DNA of 64,000 nucleotides from Streptomyces flavofungini (GTDB lineage: Bacteria; Actinomycetota; Actinomycetes; Streptomycetales; Streptomycetaceae), in contig NZ_BMVR01000007.1 of the NCBI RefSeq assembly GCF_014650815.1, positions 316,976 to 380,975 of the forward strand, read 5' to 3'. Both the position numbers and the translations under genes were made by a program. The notes beneath the pieces are model-generated. The model had not been told where the DNA came from. It did not search any database and saw only the letters and a program-made list of their open reading frames with translations. Shown piece by piece: positions 27,300-35,302 of the stretch (position 1 is the stretch's first letter; each line of letters opens with the position of its first letter).

Positions 27300-29139
27300 G
27301 CCACGCATCGCGGACCTCGCCACCGCGCTCCGGGACCGCGCGCACCCCGCCGTCGGCATCTGGAACCGGCTCGAAGGCAGGCCGCGCACCACCGACTTCG
27401 ACCGCGCGCTGCGCGCCGAGGTCCGCGACGCGCTGTGGCTGCTGACCCGGCAGTGGCAGCTCGGCGAGTTCCAGGGCGCCGACGCGGGCTCGCCCGTGAC
27501 CGCCCGGTACGCCGTCACCACCAGCACGCCCGACCGGTTCCGGCCCGAAGGCGGGCCGCCCGAGCCGCTGCCCGCCGACCGGCCGCTGGAGACGGTCGCC
27601 GAACGCCGGCCGCTGCCCTTCGCGTTCGGCGCCGAGCGGACCTCCTTCGACCTGCGCCTCGCACTGGGCCGCCGCTGGCTGAAGCTGGTCTCCGACTCAG
27701 CGGTGCTGCGCGCGCACGACGTGCCCGAGCAGTTCGTCGCCCGCTATCCGGTCGCGCCGCCGGACCCCGCCGTCGAGGCCGACCTTCCGCTGGTCGCGCA
27801 CCCGGAGGTCTGGGCGACCCTGCAGGCGCTCGCCGGGCGGGGCATGGACGGATACCTCCTCTACCGGCACCTCACGGCGGGCGGGCAGCCCTCGGACGGC
27901 ATCGATCTGCCCCGCCCGCACCGTGCGACCCTCAACGCGCTCGGGCCCCGGCTGACGTCCTGGTTCGACCAGTTGATCGACCACCCGACCGGGGTGACCA
28001 CGGAGCGGCCCGACGGCGACACCACGTGGAACGCCCGGCGCCTGGAGCACTCCTTCGCCGTCTCCGCACCCGCCCCCGGCGGCGGGGAGCAGGTCCTGAC
28101 GGCCGCCGAGTACCCGGGCGGGCAGCTCGACTGGTACGCCTTCGCCACCGACCCCGGCGGCTCCCTCGACGGCGCGGGCCCGGCCCCCGTACCGGCCGGA
28201 CGCACCGTGTTCCCGGCGCCGGTCGGCTACGCCGGAATGCCCCTGCCGCGCTGGTGGGCGCTGGAGGACGGGAACACGAACTTCGCCGCCGTCACCCCGG
28301 ACAGCACCGACCTGGCCCGGCTCGTCTTCCTGGAGTTCGCGCTCGTCTTCAGCAACGACTGGTACCAGCTCCCGTGCGACGTGCCCGCCGGAACGCTCGC
28401 CACCATCCAGGGGCTCGCGGTCACCGACGTCTTCGGCCAGCGCCGGTGGATCACCCCGGCGGGCACGGGGGAGCGGCAGGACTGGCAGCGCTGGTCGATG
28501 TTCACCCTCGGCACCGACGGCGGGACCGGCCTGCTCCTGCCGCCCGGCACCCCGAAGGTCGCCACCGGCCCCGTGCTGGAGGATGTGGCGCTCGTACGGG
28601 ACGAGAACGCCAACCTCGTCTGGGGCATCGAGCAGACCGTCCAACTGGCCAACGGCGGCGGGCGCAACGGCGACGAGGCCGCCGCCGAGTCGATCGCCCA
28701 GCGGCGCAGGCTGCACCCGCCGTCGGGCGGCGGCGATCCGCGCGCCGACGTCGCCTACCGGATCGCGAGTTCCGTCCCCGAGAACTGGATCCCCTTCATT
28801 CCCGTGCACGTGCCGGGGGACAGCAGGAGCGTGCAGCTCCAGCGTGCCGCGATGCCCAGCGAGGTGGACGGCACCCCGGTCCGGCCGCGTACGGCCCTCC
28901 TGCGCGAAGGGCTGGACGCGGGGCGGCCGTACTTCATCAACGAGGAGGAAGTCGCGCGCACCGGCACCCGGGTCACCGTCGCCTTCAACCGGACCCGGTG
29001 GCGCGACGGCCGCGTCGTCGTCTGGCTCTCGGCACAGCGCGCCACCGGCCACGGCGAGCGCTCCAGCGGCCTCGCCTTCGACCTGCTGACCGAGACCTCC
29101 GCCCAGGGGCTGTCGTCGGCCGAGTGGGATGCACAGTGA
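27292..29139 (+). CDS. Conserved protein of unknown function, last gene of the giant-protein operon (615 aa)
   Basis: Overlaps the preceding gene by 8 bases. The N-terminal region has RALRAEVRDALWLLTRQWQL followed by GEFQGADAGSPVTARYAV, with mid-protein PLPRWWALEDGNTNFAAVTP and LVFLEFALVFSNDWYQLPCD. The C-terminal region has SVPENWIPFIPVHVPGDSRS and EEEVARTGTRVTVAFNRTRW. These blocks look like strongly conserved family signatures, but I cannot assign a domain name or reaction. It ends 37 bases before the convergent fabG-like gene, so the operon boundary is sharp. Confidence 0.75.
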   Translation: MTEPRIADLATALRDRAHPAVGIWNRLEGRPRTTDFDRALRAEVRDALWLLTRQWQLGEFQGADAGSPVTARYAVTTSTPDRFRPEGGPPEPLPADRPLETVAERRPLPFAFGAERTSFDLRLALGRRWLKLVSDSAVLRAHDVPEQFVARYPVAPPDPAVEADLPLVAHPEVWATLQALAGRGMDGYLLYRHLTAGGQPSDGIDLPRPHRATLNALGPRLTSWFDQLIDHPTGVTTERPDGDTTWNARRLEHSFAVSAPAPGGGEQVLTAAEYPGGQLDWYAFATDPGGSLDGAGPAPVPAGRTVFPAPVGYAGMPLPRWWALEDGNTNFAAVTPDSTDLARLVFLEFALVFSNDWYQLPCDVPAGTLATIQGLAVTDVFGQRRWITPAGTGERQDWQRWSMFTLGTDGGTGLLLPPGTPKVATGPVLEDVALVRDENANLVWGIEQTVQLANGGGRNGDEAAAESIAQRRRLHPPSGGGDPRADVAYRIASSVPENWIPFIPVHVPGDSRSVQLQRAAMPSEVDGTPVRPRTALLREGLDAGRPYFINEEEVARTGTRVTVAFNRTRWRDGRVVVWLSAQRATGHGERSSGLAFDLLTETSAQGLSSAEWDAQ

Positions 29140-29176
29140 AACGAGCGGTCTGCACAGCCGGTGCGGCGAGTGGTCT

Positions 29177-29923
29177 TCACAGGGAGAAGCCACCGTCGAT
29201 TCCCAGGACCTGCCCGGTGATGTAGGCGGAGCGGTCGGAGACGAGGAAGGACACGAGATCGGCGACCTCGTCCGGTGTGCCGGGTCGGCGCAGCGGGATT
29301 CTGGCGACCTGTTCCTTGCGCTTCGCCTCGCCGAGGTCATCGGTCATGTCCGTCGTGATCAGGCCGGGCGCAACGCAGTTGGCGCGGACGCCGAACCGGC
29401 CGAGCTCCTTCGCGATCGACTTGGTGAACCCGATGATCCCGGCTTTCGACGCCGCGTAGTTCGACTGGCCGGTGTTGCCGTAGACGCCCGCCACCGAGGA
29501 AAGGGTGACGATGGCGCCGTGGTCGTGCCGCATGAGGGCGCGCGCCGCGGCACGGCAGATGTGATAGGTCCCGTCGAGATTCGTGCGGACCACCGTGTCC
29601 CACTCGTCCTCGGCCATCCGGGCGAGCGGCCGGTCGCGGACGACACCGGCGTTGGCCACCACCGCCCCCAGGGGGCCGAGTTCCGCCTCCGTCTCGGCCA
29701 CGAGTTCCTCGGCCTGGCCCGGGGCCGAGACATCGGTCCTGCGGGCGAGCACCCGCGCGCCGAGGCGGCGTGCCGCGGCCGCGACCTCGTCGGCCTTCTC
29801 CGCGCTGGACAGATAGCAGAACGCCACGTCGAAGCCGTCGGCCGCCAGGCGGAGCACGGCGGCCCGGCCGATGCCGCGCGAGCCGCCGGTGACGACCACG
29901 ACCGGCCTGTCCCCGTCGGCCAT
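29177..29923 (-). CDS. fabG: 3-oxoacyl-ACP reductase (FabG-type ketoreductase)
   Basis: 248 aa short-chain dehydrogenase. NADPH site VVVTGGSRGIGRAAV, NAG motif (VVANAGV), catalytic Ser in VTLSSVAGVYG, YAASKAG (Tyr-x3-Lys), and the C-terminal ITGQVLGIDGGFSL typical of FabG. It is the last gene of the polyketide-like operon. Its ATG overlaps the stop of the ACP gene (TGATG), so ACP and ketoreductase are coupled. It would reduce beta-ketoacyl intermediates on the cluster ACPs. Confidence 0.9.
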   Translation of the reverse strand: MADGDRPVVVVTGGSRGIGRAAVLRLAADGFDVAFCYLSSAEKADEVAAAARRLGARVLARRTDVSAPGQAEELVAETEAELGPLGAVVANAGVVRDRPLARMAEDEWDTVVRTNLDGTYHICRAAARALMRHDHGAIVTLSSVAGVYGNTGQSNYAASKAGIIGFTKSIAKELGRFGVRANCVAPGLITTDMTDDLGEAKRKEQVARIPLRRPGTPDEVADLVSFLVSDRSAYITGQVLGIDGGFSL

Positions 29924-30183
29924 CAGGTCTTCTCGACCTTGGCGGCGACGAGCTGGTGGATGATCTCCAGTGTGGTGAGCGAGGCGATTTCCTCCTCGTC
30001 GATCTTGATGCGGTACTTCTTTTCGAGTTGCACGGCGACCTCCATGGCGGTGAGCGAGTCGACGTCGAGGTCGTTCTTGAGGTCGGCCTGGTCGGTGACT
30101 TCTTCCAGGGGGAGTTCGAGTTCTTCGGCGATCAGCGCGCGCAGCTCTTCGAGGTTGACGTCGGCTGTCTGGTTGTCCGGCAC
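29923..30183 (-). CDS. Acyl carrier protein
   Basis: 86 aa from a GTG start with AAAGGAG upstream. The 4'-phosphopantetheine Ser sits in the DVDSLTAMEV context (DSL motif). The rest, an acidic four-helix pattern with LEELRALIAEELELPLEEVT and LTTLEIIHQLVAAKVEKT, is typical of type II ACPs. It is one of two ACPs in the operon and lies between the enoyl-reductase-like and ketoreductase genes, fitting a dissociated reducing synthase. Confidence 0.88.
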   Translation of the reverse strand: MPDNQTADVNLEELRALIAEELELPLEEVTDQADLKNDLDVDSLTAMEVAVQLEKKYRIKIDEEEIASLTTLEIIHQLVAAKVEKT

Positions 30184-30209
30184 GGTGGGGCGCTCCTTTC
30201 GATCTCGGT

Positions 30210-31019
30210 TCAGACGACGAGTGCTTCGCCGCCGTCGACTCCAATGACGTTTCCGGTGAGCCACGACGAGTCGGTGGAGGACAGGGTGACGATCGCGTCG
30301 GCCACGTCTTCGGTACGCGTCAGGCGGCCGCCCGGATTGATCTCCTGGCAATGGGCGATGAGCTTCTCGCTGCCCGGGATCTTCCGCAGCGCCGGGGTGA
30401 TGGTGGTGCCCGCCCGGATCGCGTTCACCGCCACGCCCTGGGGTGCGAGTTCCACCGCCAGGTGGCGGACATGTGCTTCGAGCGTCGCCTTCGCCGCCGA
30501 CACGGGCGCGTAGCCGGGCAGCACCCGGGTCCCGCCCGCGCTGGTCATGGCGAAGACCTTCGCCCCGCGCGGCAGCAACGCCGCCTTCACCAGGTCCTGG
30601 ACCCAGTACACGAGGCTGTGCCCCATGACGTCGACCGTCATGGTGAGCTGCTGCGGCGTGACCGCTGGGGCCTCGTCCTCCGCGCCGCCCGGTGCGGGGA
30701 GGAGGGACGTGAGTGTCCCGTACGCGACCGAGTGCAGGACGACCCGGGGCCCGACGCCGGACGTGAGGTCGCGGATGACGGGGACGAGCTCCGCGCGCGC
30801 CTGTCTCGCCGCGACGTTGCGGTTGAAGAAGTGCGCCTCGACGCCGAGTTCGCCCAGCGCCCTGGCGTAGCGCTCCGCCTGCTGCTGCCCCTCGGCCAGG
30901 TCGAAGTGCACCCCGATGATGTTGCAGCCCGCGTCGGCCAGCGCCCGCGCGGTCTCCTTGCCCATGCCGCTGGAGACGCCGAATATCAAGGCCCAGGATC
31001 CCTTGAGGGGAACGAACAT
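30210..31019 (-). CDS. FabL/FabI-like enoyl-ACP reductase-type SDR
   Basis: 269 aa; GGAGG lies six bases upstream of the ATG. The nucleotide site is degenerate (WALIFGVSSGMGKETARALA), with VVLHSVAYGTL in place of the classical NAG. The catalytic spacing is Y-APVSAA-K (Tyr-x6-Lys), diagnostic of enoyl reductases (FabI/FabL) rather than the Tyr-x3-Lys of ketoreductases. The C-terminus WLTGNVIGVDGGEALVV is SDR-like. It would reduce an enoyl intermediate; the long TLTSLLPAPGGAEDEAPA insertion is unusual. A role in producing partly saturated chains is inference. Confidence 0.78.
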   Translation of the reverse strand: MFVPLKGSWALIFGVSSGMGKETARALADAGCNIIGVHFDLAEGQQQAERYARALGELGVEAHFFNRNVAARQARAELVPVIRDLTSGVGPRVVLHSVAYGTLTSLLPAPGGAEDEAPAVTPQQLTMTVDVMGHSLVYWVQDLVKAALLPRGAKVFAMTSAGGTRVLPGYAPVSAAKATLEAHVRHLAVELAPQGVAVNAIRAGTTITPALRKIPGSEKLIAHCQEINPGGRLTRTEDVADAIVTLSSTDSSWLTGNVIGVDGGEALVV

Positions 31020-31105
31020 CCACTTCCTCCCTGCTGATCGGTGCCGAGACGGGTCGGTTCCGATGCCGGTCCCGATGCCGGTCCCGAGGTCGGTTCCAGG
31101 TCGGT

Positions 31106-32098
31106 TCAGACGACGAGCACGTCCCCGCCGCCGACTCCCGTGGCCCTGCGGGGCGCGACGGTCAGCTCGGCGTACGCGATCGTGCCCTGGGCGGAGGCCG
31201 CCAGGACCGCGCGGCGCGTGCGGGCCGTGTGCTCCTGCGCGAACAGGCCCATGACGCGTCGCAACGGGACGAGGCAGCCGGCCTGCGCCGAGGACGGCAC
31301 CAGGACGACCTCGCACGCGCCGGTCAGGCGGTCCAGCCACCGGGCGGCGGCCGTCCCCACCGCGGAGTCGTCGAGGACGGCGTCGATCCGGCCCGGCGGG
31401 TCGACGCCCACCAGCGGGGCGAGGGCGGCGGCGACGTTGCTCGCCGCCGCGTCGGGATCCAGGAACGCGCTGCGTGCCCGGCACGTGCCGTAACGCGCGT
31501 GTCCCCCCACGGCGGCCTCGCAGTGCAGCACGGCGGCGCCCGCCTCCGACCCGGGGCAGGTCGACTGCGCGGGCGACAGCGCTTCCTCGACCGCGCCGAC
31601 GAGGACCGCCCGGGCCCGCCCCGCGGCGATGGCGCGGGCCGCGATCTGAAGCGCCTCAAGACCGGCGGTGACCGGGGAGTTCACGGTGAGGTTGAAGCCG
31701 GTGATGTCGTGTTCCATCGAGAGCCGGCTGGCGAACGAACTCATGGCGATGAAGGGGCTGCTGGACGGCGACATCTCCTCGGCGCCCGCGCGCATGATGA
31801 TGTGGTCCAGCTCCTCGAGGAGCGCGGCGCCGGTGTTGTTGACGGCTACCGCCGCGCCCCGCAGGTTCCGCTCGGTCGCCGCGAACCGGCCCCCGGCGTC
31901 GCCGACCGCCAGCCTCGACGCGGCGAGCAGGTACTTGCACGCGTCGGGCAGCCGCCGGTAGCCGCGCCCGGGCAGCGCGACCTCCGCCCGGAACCACCCG
32001 GGAGCCGCCTCCGCGCCCAGTGTCAGCGCCTCCTCGGGCCCGGAGACACCCGGCGCCACCAACCCCAGGCCCGCTACGGCCAGTTCACCGGCGCTCAC
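31106..32098 (-). CDS. Ketosynthase-like chain-length-factor-type protein lacking the active-site Cys
   Basis: 330 aa, shorter than a full ketosynthase (~400). It has the thiolase-fold framework (LAVAGLGLVAPGVSGPEEAL, FIAMSSFASRLSMEHDITGF, then GRARAVLVGAVEEAL). At the nucleophile position it reads NSPVTAG instead of the NACSASG of its neighbour, so the Cys is replaced (by Pro in my alignment), and the two catalytic His motifs are absent. It starts with GTG overlapping the stop of the complete KS upstream, the arrangement of KS/CLF heterodimers. Confidence 0.8.
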   Translation of the reverse strand: MSAGELAVAGLGLVAPGVSGPEEALTLGAEAAPGWFRAEVALPGRGYRRLPDACKYLLAASRLAVGDAGGRFAATERNLRGAAVAVNNTGAALLEELDHIIMRAGAEEMSPSSSPFIAMSSFASRLSMEHDITGFNLTVNSPVTAGLEALQIAARAIAAGRARAVLVGAVEEALSPAQSTCPGSEAGAAVLHCEAAVGGHARYGTCRARSAFLDPDAAASNVAAALAPLVGVDPPGRIDAVLDDSAVGTAAARWLDRLTGACEVVLVPSSAQAGCLVPLRRVMGLFAQEHTARTRRAVLAASAQGTIAYAELTVAPRRATGVGGGDVLVV

Positions 32099-33306
32099 CG
32101 GGCCCCCTCCGCGTGCTCCCCGACGGCGTCCTTGATGACCAAGGACGTGTTGTTGCCGCCGAACGCGTAGGTGTTGACCAGGACCGCGGGCGCCGCCAAC
32201 GGCACGGAACGCCCCTGCGGAACCCAGACGTCGCACTCCGGATCCTGCTCGATCGGGGTGTTCGCCGGGCTGCGGCCGTGGCGCAGCATGAGCGTCGCCG
32301 TGAGGCAGGCGAACGCGCCCGCCGCACCGGTCGTGTGACCGATCATCGCCTTGAGCGAGAACAGCGGCAGCGCACGCGTCCGCTCGCCGAACACTCTGTG
32401 CAGGGCCTGGCTCTCCACCACGTCGTTGAGCGGCGTTCCCGTCCCATGAGGGATGACGCAGCCCACGTCACAGGCGCTCAGCCGCGCGTCGGCCAGTGCC
32501 TCGGTCATCGCACGGACGATCTGGTCGCCCGACGGATCGGGGGCCGTCGGATGGTAGGCGTCACAACTCCAGGCCGCACCGGCCAGTTCGGCGTACGGCT
32601 CGGCGCCGCGCCGCCGGGCGTGCTCGGCCGCTTCGAGCACGATCATCGCGGAGCCGTCGCCGAACATCGTTCCCGCCCGGCTCCGGTCGAACGGCCGACA
32701 GCGCACCGGGTCCGCGGCCCCCAGCCGGTTGAAGGCGCCGATCCCGGCCCGTGTGATCCCCTCGGCCCCGCCGACCAGGACCGTGGTCGCCTCGCCCGCA
32801 CGGATCATGTCCAACCCGATCGTGAGCGCGTAACCACTGGCCGAGCAGGCGTTGCCCACACTCGTCAGCGGCGCCCGCGAGCCGATCTCCGCCCCCACGA
32901 CCGCGGCCGCGGGCGTCAGCGTCGTCCATGCCGTCCGGCCCGCGCTGCGCTGGATCTCCTGCATGTCGGCGTTGCCCAGCTCCACCCCGAGCACCACGGG
33001 AACGGCGTCGCGGGTCCCGTACTCCAAACCGGCGTCGGTGAGCGCCTGTTCGGCCGCGGCGACCGCCAGGCGCGGACTGCTCCCCAGCTCCAGCCCGGCG
33101 AAGCGGGACGGTTTGGCGGGCACCTGCGCCCGGTCGACCAGATACATCTTCCGCGTCCGCATGTTCAGGTGCGGCAGCGGAACCTCGGCCGGTTGCCCGC
33201 CGCCCGCGAGCAGGCCGTCCCAGTGCGCGGCGACACCCGTGCCCAGGCAGGAGATCGCGCCCAGGCCGGTGATCACGACACGCGGGTCGCTGGTGAACGT
33301 GTTCAT
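32095..33306 (-). CDS. Beta-ketoacyl synthase (complete Cys-His-His)
   Basis: 403 aa. Opening PRVVITGLGAISCLGTGVAA; active-site Cys in SVGNACSASGYAL; His in CVIPHGTGTPLNDVVESQ and in MIGHTTGAAGAFACL; final glycine-rich VNTYAFGGNNTSLVI. All catalytic elements of a FabF-type decarboxylating condensing enzyme are present. Overlapping coding sequences place it with a KS-like partner on each side. Probably the catalytic half of the second KS/CLF-like pair. Confidence 0.9.
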   Translation of the reverse strand: MNTFTSDPRVVITGLGAISCLGTGVAAHWDGLLAGGGQPAEVPLPHLNMRTRKMYLVDRAQVPAKPSRFAGLELGSSPRLAVAAAEQALTDAGLEYGTRDAVPVVLGVELGNADMQEIQRSAGRTAWTTLTPAAAVVGAEIGSRAPLTSVGNACSASGYALTIGLDMIRAGEATTVLVGGAEGITRAGIGAFNRLGAADPVRCRPFDRSRAGTMFGDGSAMIVLEAAEHARRRGAEPYAELAGAAWSCDAYHPTAPDPSGDQIVRAMTEALADARLSACDVGCVIPHGTGTPLNDVVESQALHRVFGERTRALPLFSLKAMIGHTTGAAGAFACLTATLMLRHGRSPANTPIEQDPECDVWVPQGRSVPLAAPAVLVNTYAFGGNNTSLVIKDAVGEHAEGAR

Positions 33307-34166
33307 GTGTCCCTCCCGCGTGGGGGTGCGAGGACGAGGGCCGAGACCGATGTCCCGTCGCTCTCCCCGGTCCCGGCGCCCGCGACGGCGAGCACCGCCT
33401 CGTCGTCCAGTCGCTCCACGGCCAGCGCGCACTGCACCACGCCCAGTGCGCCCGAGCACCGCCCGAACCGTGCGGTCGCCTCGTCGCCCAGGCGCCGCCG
33501 GACCGCCGTGGCCCCCGCCGCCCGGACGGCGGACCGCTCGTCGCCCGCTCTGCCGTATCCACCGATCTCCGCGCGGATCCGCGCACCACGGTCCACGGCG
33601 TGCCGCACGGGCTCGACCACCAGGCCCACGGCCCCGTCGAGCCACCGCGTACCAGCGGTCTCGCCGTGCAGTCTGGCCACCGGCGGGGAATCCGGTTCCA
33701 CGCCGACCACCAGGGCCGCCGTGGCCCGGCCCGCCGCGATCAGGTTCCGGGCCGCGGCCACCGCGTCGAGCCCGCTCGACACGCCGTTGCACAGCGTCAG
33801 ATTCGGGCCGCGGATGCCGTGATCGAGCGCGATCCAGGCCGCGGAGACGGCGCTCGACAGCTGCGGCAGGCGCATCGGGCTGATGCCCGTGCTGCCGCTG
33901 GTGGCGATCGTCGTGACGGTGTCGCACACCGGGTCCAGGTTCCCGAAGTTACTGGAGACGACGACCGCGGCGCCGGCTAGCTCCGGCGCGCCGAGCAGCC
34001 CGGCGTCGTCGAGCGCCCGCCGCGCCGCCCGCACCGCGAACCGCGACGACCGGTCCTTGTGCCGCATGCCCCGCCCGACCAGCTCGGTCACCGGGTCGAA
34101 ACCGGGCCCCGCCACCGCCCAGCCCACACCGGTGATCGCGGCCCGCACGACAGCCGGGGCACTCAC
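33303..34166 (-). CDS. Short ketosynthase-like protein lacking catalytic residues (first KS partner)
   Basis: 287 aa from GTG 34166, overlapping the upstream KS stop. The N-terminal half of a thiolase fold is recognisable (VVRAAITGVGWAVAGPGFDP, SSRFAVRAARRALDDAG, then AAWIALDHGIRGPNLTL). At the nucleophile it reads LCNGVSSGLDAV, where the aligned Cys position is not Cys. The C-terminal half carrying the two His motifs is much reduced. It pairs by gene order with the KS at 34.2-35.3 kb. Probably a structural chain-length-factor-like subunit; why it is so short is unclear. Confidence 0.72.
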   Translation of the reverse strand: MSAPAVVRAAITGVGWAVAGPGFDPVTELVGRGMRHKDRSSRFAVRAARRALDDAGLLGAPELAGAAVVVSSNFGNLDPVCDTVTTIATSGSTGISPMRLPQLSSAVSAAWIALDHGIRGPNLTLCNGVSSGLDAVAAARNLIAAGRATAALVVGVEPDSPPVARLHGETAGTRWLDGAVGLVVEPVRHAVDRGARIRAEIGGYGRAGDERSAVRAAGATAVRRRLGDEATARFGRCSGALGVVQCALAVERLDDEAVLAVAGAGTGESDGTSVSALVLAPPRGRDT

Positions 34167-35302
34167 CGCGCCGCCCCTTCCACGATCGCCACGGCGTTGA
34201 TCCCGCCCATGCCGACGGCGTGCACCTGCGCGGTGCCGAACGCCCCCGTGGCCGGCCGACCGGTCACGATCCGCAGCTCTTGCGCCTCCTCGATCGGGTC
34301 GGTGAGGCCGCTGATCGCGGGCAAGGTCCGGGTACGGATCGCCGCGAGCGCGACGACGACGTTGAGCAGCCCGGCCCCGCCGGAGACATGGCCCATGCCG
34401 CCTTTGACCGCGGTCACGAGCGGGCCGGGCTCGGCGGCCTTGAACACGTCCCGCAGCGCGACCGCCTCGGCCAAGTCGCTCTGCAGCGTGCCGCTTCCGT
34501 GCACGATCACCAGGTCGATGTCGTCGGGAGCGACCGACGCGCGCTCGTGCGCCTCCTCGATCACGCGGACGATACCCGCGGGATCCGGCGCCGTCGGATG
34601 CGACGCGTCGCAGTTCATGCCCACACCCCGGACCCGGCCGTGGATCCGGCCCGGGTGCGTACCGCCTCGCCGCAGCACCACCGCCACCGCGCCCTCACCC
34701 ATGATCATGCCGCGCCGGGACCGGTCGAACGCCCGGATCGTGTCCGGCGGCGGGAACTGGATCCGGTCGAACCCGCCGAAGGAGCTCTCGGTGATCGAGT
34801 CGGTGCCCGCCACCACCACGGTGTCCGCTGCGCCGAGGGCGATCAGGTCGGTGGCCATCCCGAGCCCGTACAGCGAGGCCGCGCAGGCGCTGGCGACGGT
34901 GTGCACGTCGTACAGGCCGAAGGCGGCGCGCAGGGCCGAGGCGAAGTGCAGGTCGGCGGGGGAGAGGACGCCGTCGTGCCGCCACCAGAGTTCGGCGGTC
35001 CGCAGCTCCCGGTGCGTGGTCCCGACCAGCACCGGCCACCCCGGTTCCGGTTCCGGCAGGCCCGCGTCCACCAGGGCCTCCCGGACCACGCGGACCAGCC
35101 AGCGCGTCGCCCGGAGCGGTTCCTCCACACCGGGGCGCACCCGGTCCGGCACCTCGTACGCCGCCCCCGCGCGGTACTTGGACGTGTCGAACGCCGAGAG
35201 CGGCGCCGGTCCTGACCGTCCGGAGCACAGCGCGCCGTGGATGTCGGCGACGGTGTCCCCCAGCGCGCAGATCGCGCTCATTCCGGCGATCTCCCAGCTC
35301 AT
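34163..35302 (-). CDS. Beta-ketoacyl synthase (complete Cys-His-His), first KS of the operon
   Basis: 379 aa. Active-site Cys in TVASACAASLYGLGMATDL, His in IVHGSGTLQSDLAEAVAL, second His in GGMGHVSGGAGLLNVV, and C-terminal HAVGMGGINAVAIVE. GlyMet-rich FDRSRRGMIMGEGAVAVVL also fits KS families. It overlaps the ligase gene upstream and the truncated KS-like gene downstream, so all four are translated as a coupled block. It differs clearly from the second KS, suggesting distinct condensation steps (for example priming versus extension); that split is inference. Confidence 0.9.
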   Translation of the reverse strand: MSWEIAGMSAICALGDTVADIHGALCSGRSGPAPLSAFDTSKYRAGAAYEVPDRVRPGVEEPLRATRWLVRVVREALVDAGLPEPEPGWPVLVGTTHRELRTAELWWRHDGVLSPADLHFASALRAAFGLYDVHTVASACAASLYGLGMATDLIALGAADTVVVAGTDSITESSFGGFDRIQFPPPDTIRAFDRSRRGMIMGEGAVAVVLRRGGTHPGRIHGRVRGVGMNCDASHPTAPDPAGIVRVIEEAHERASVAPDDIDLVIVHGSGTLQSDLAEAVALRDVFKAAEPGPLVTAVKGGMGHVSGGAGLLNVVVALAAIRTRTLPAISGLTDPIEEAQELRIVTGRPATGAFGTAQVHAVGMGGINAVAIVEGAAR

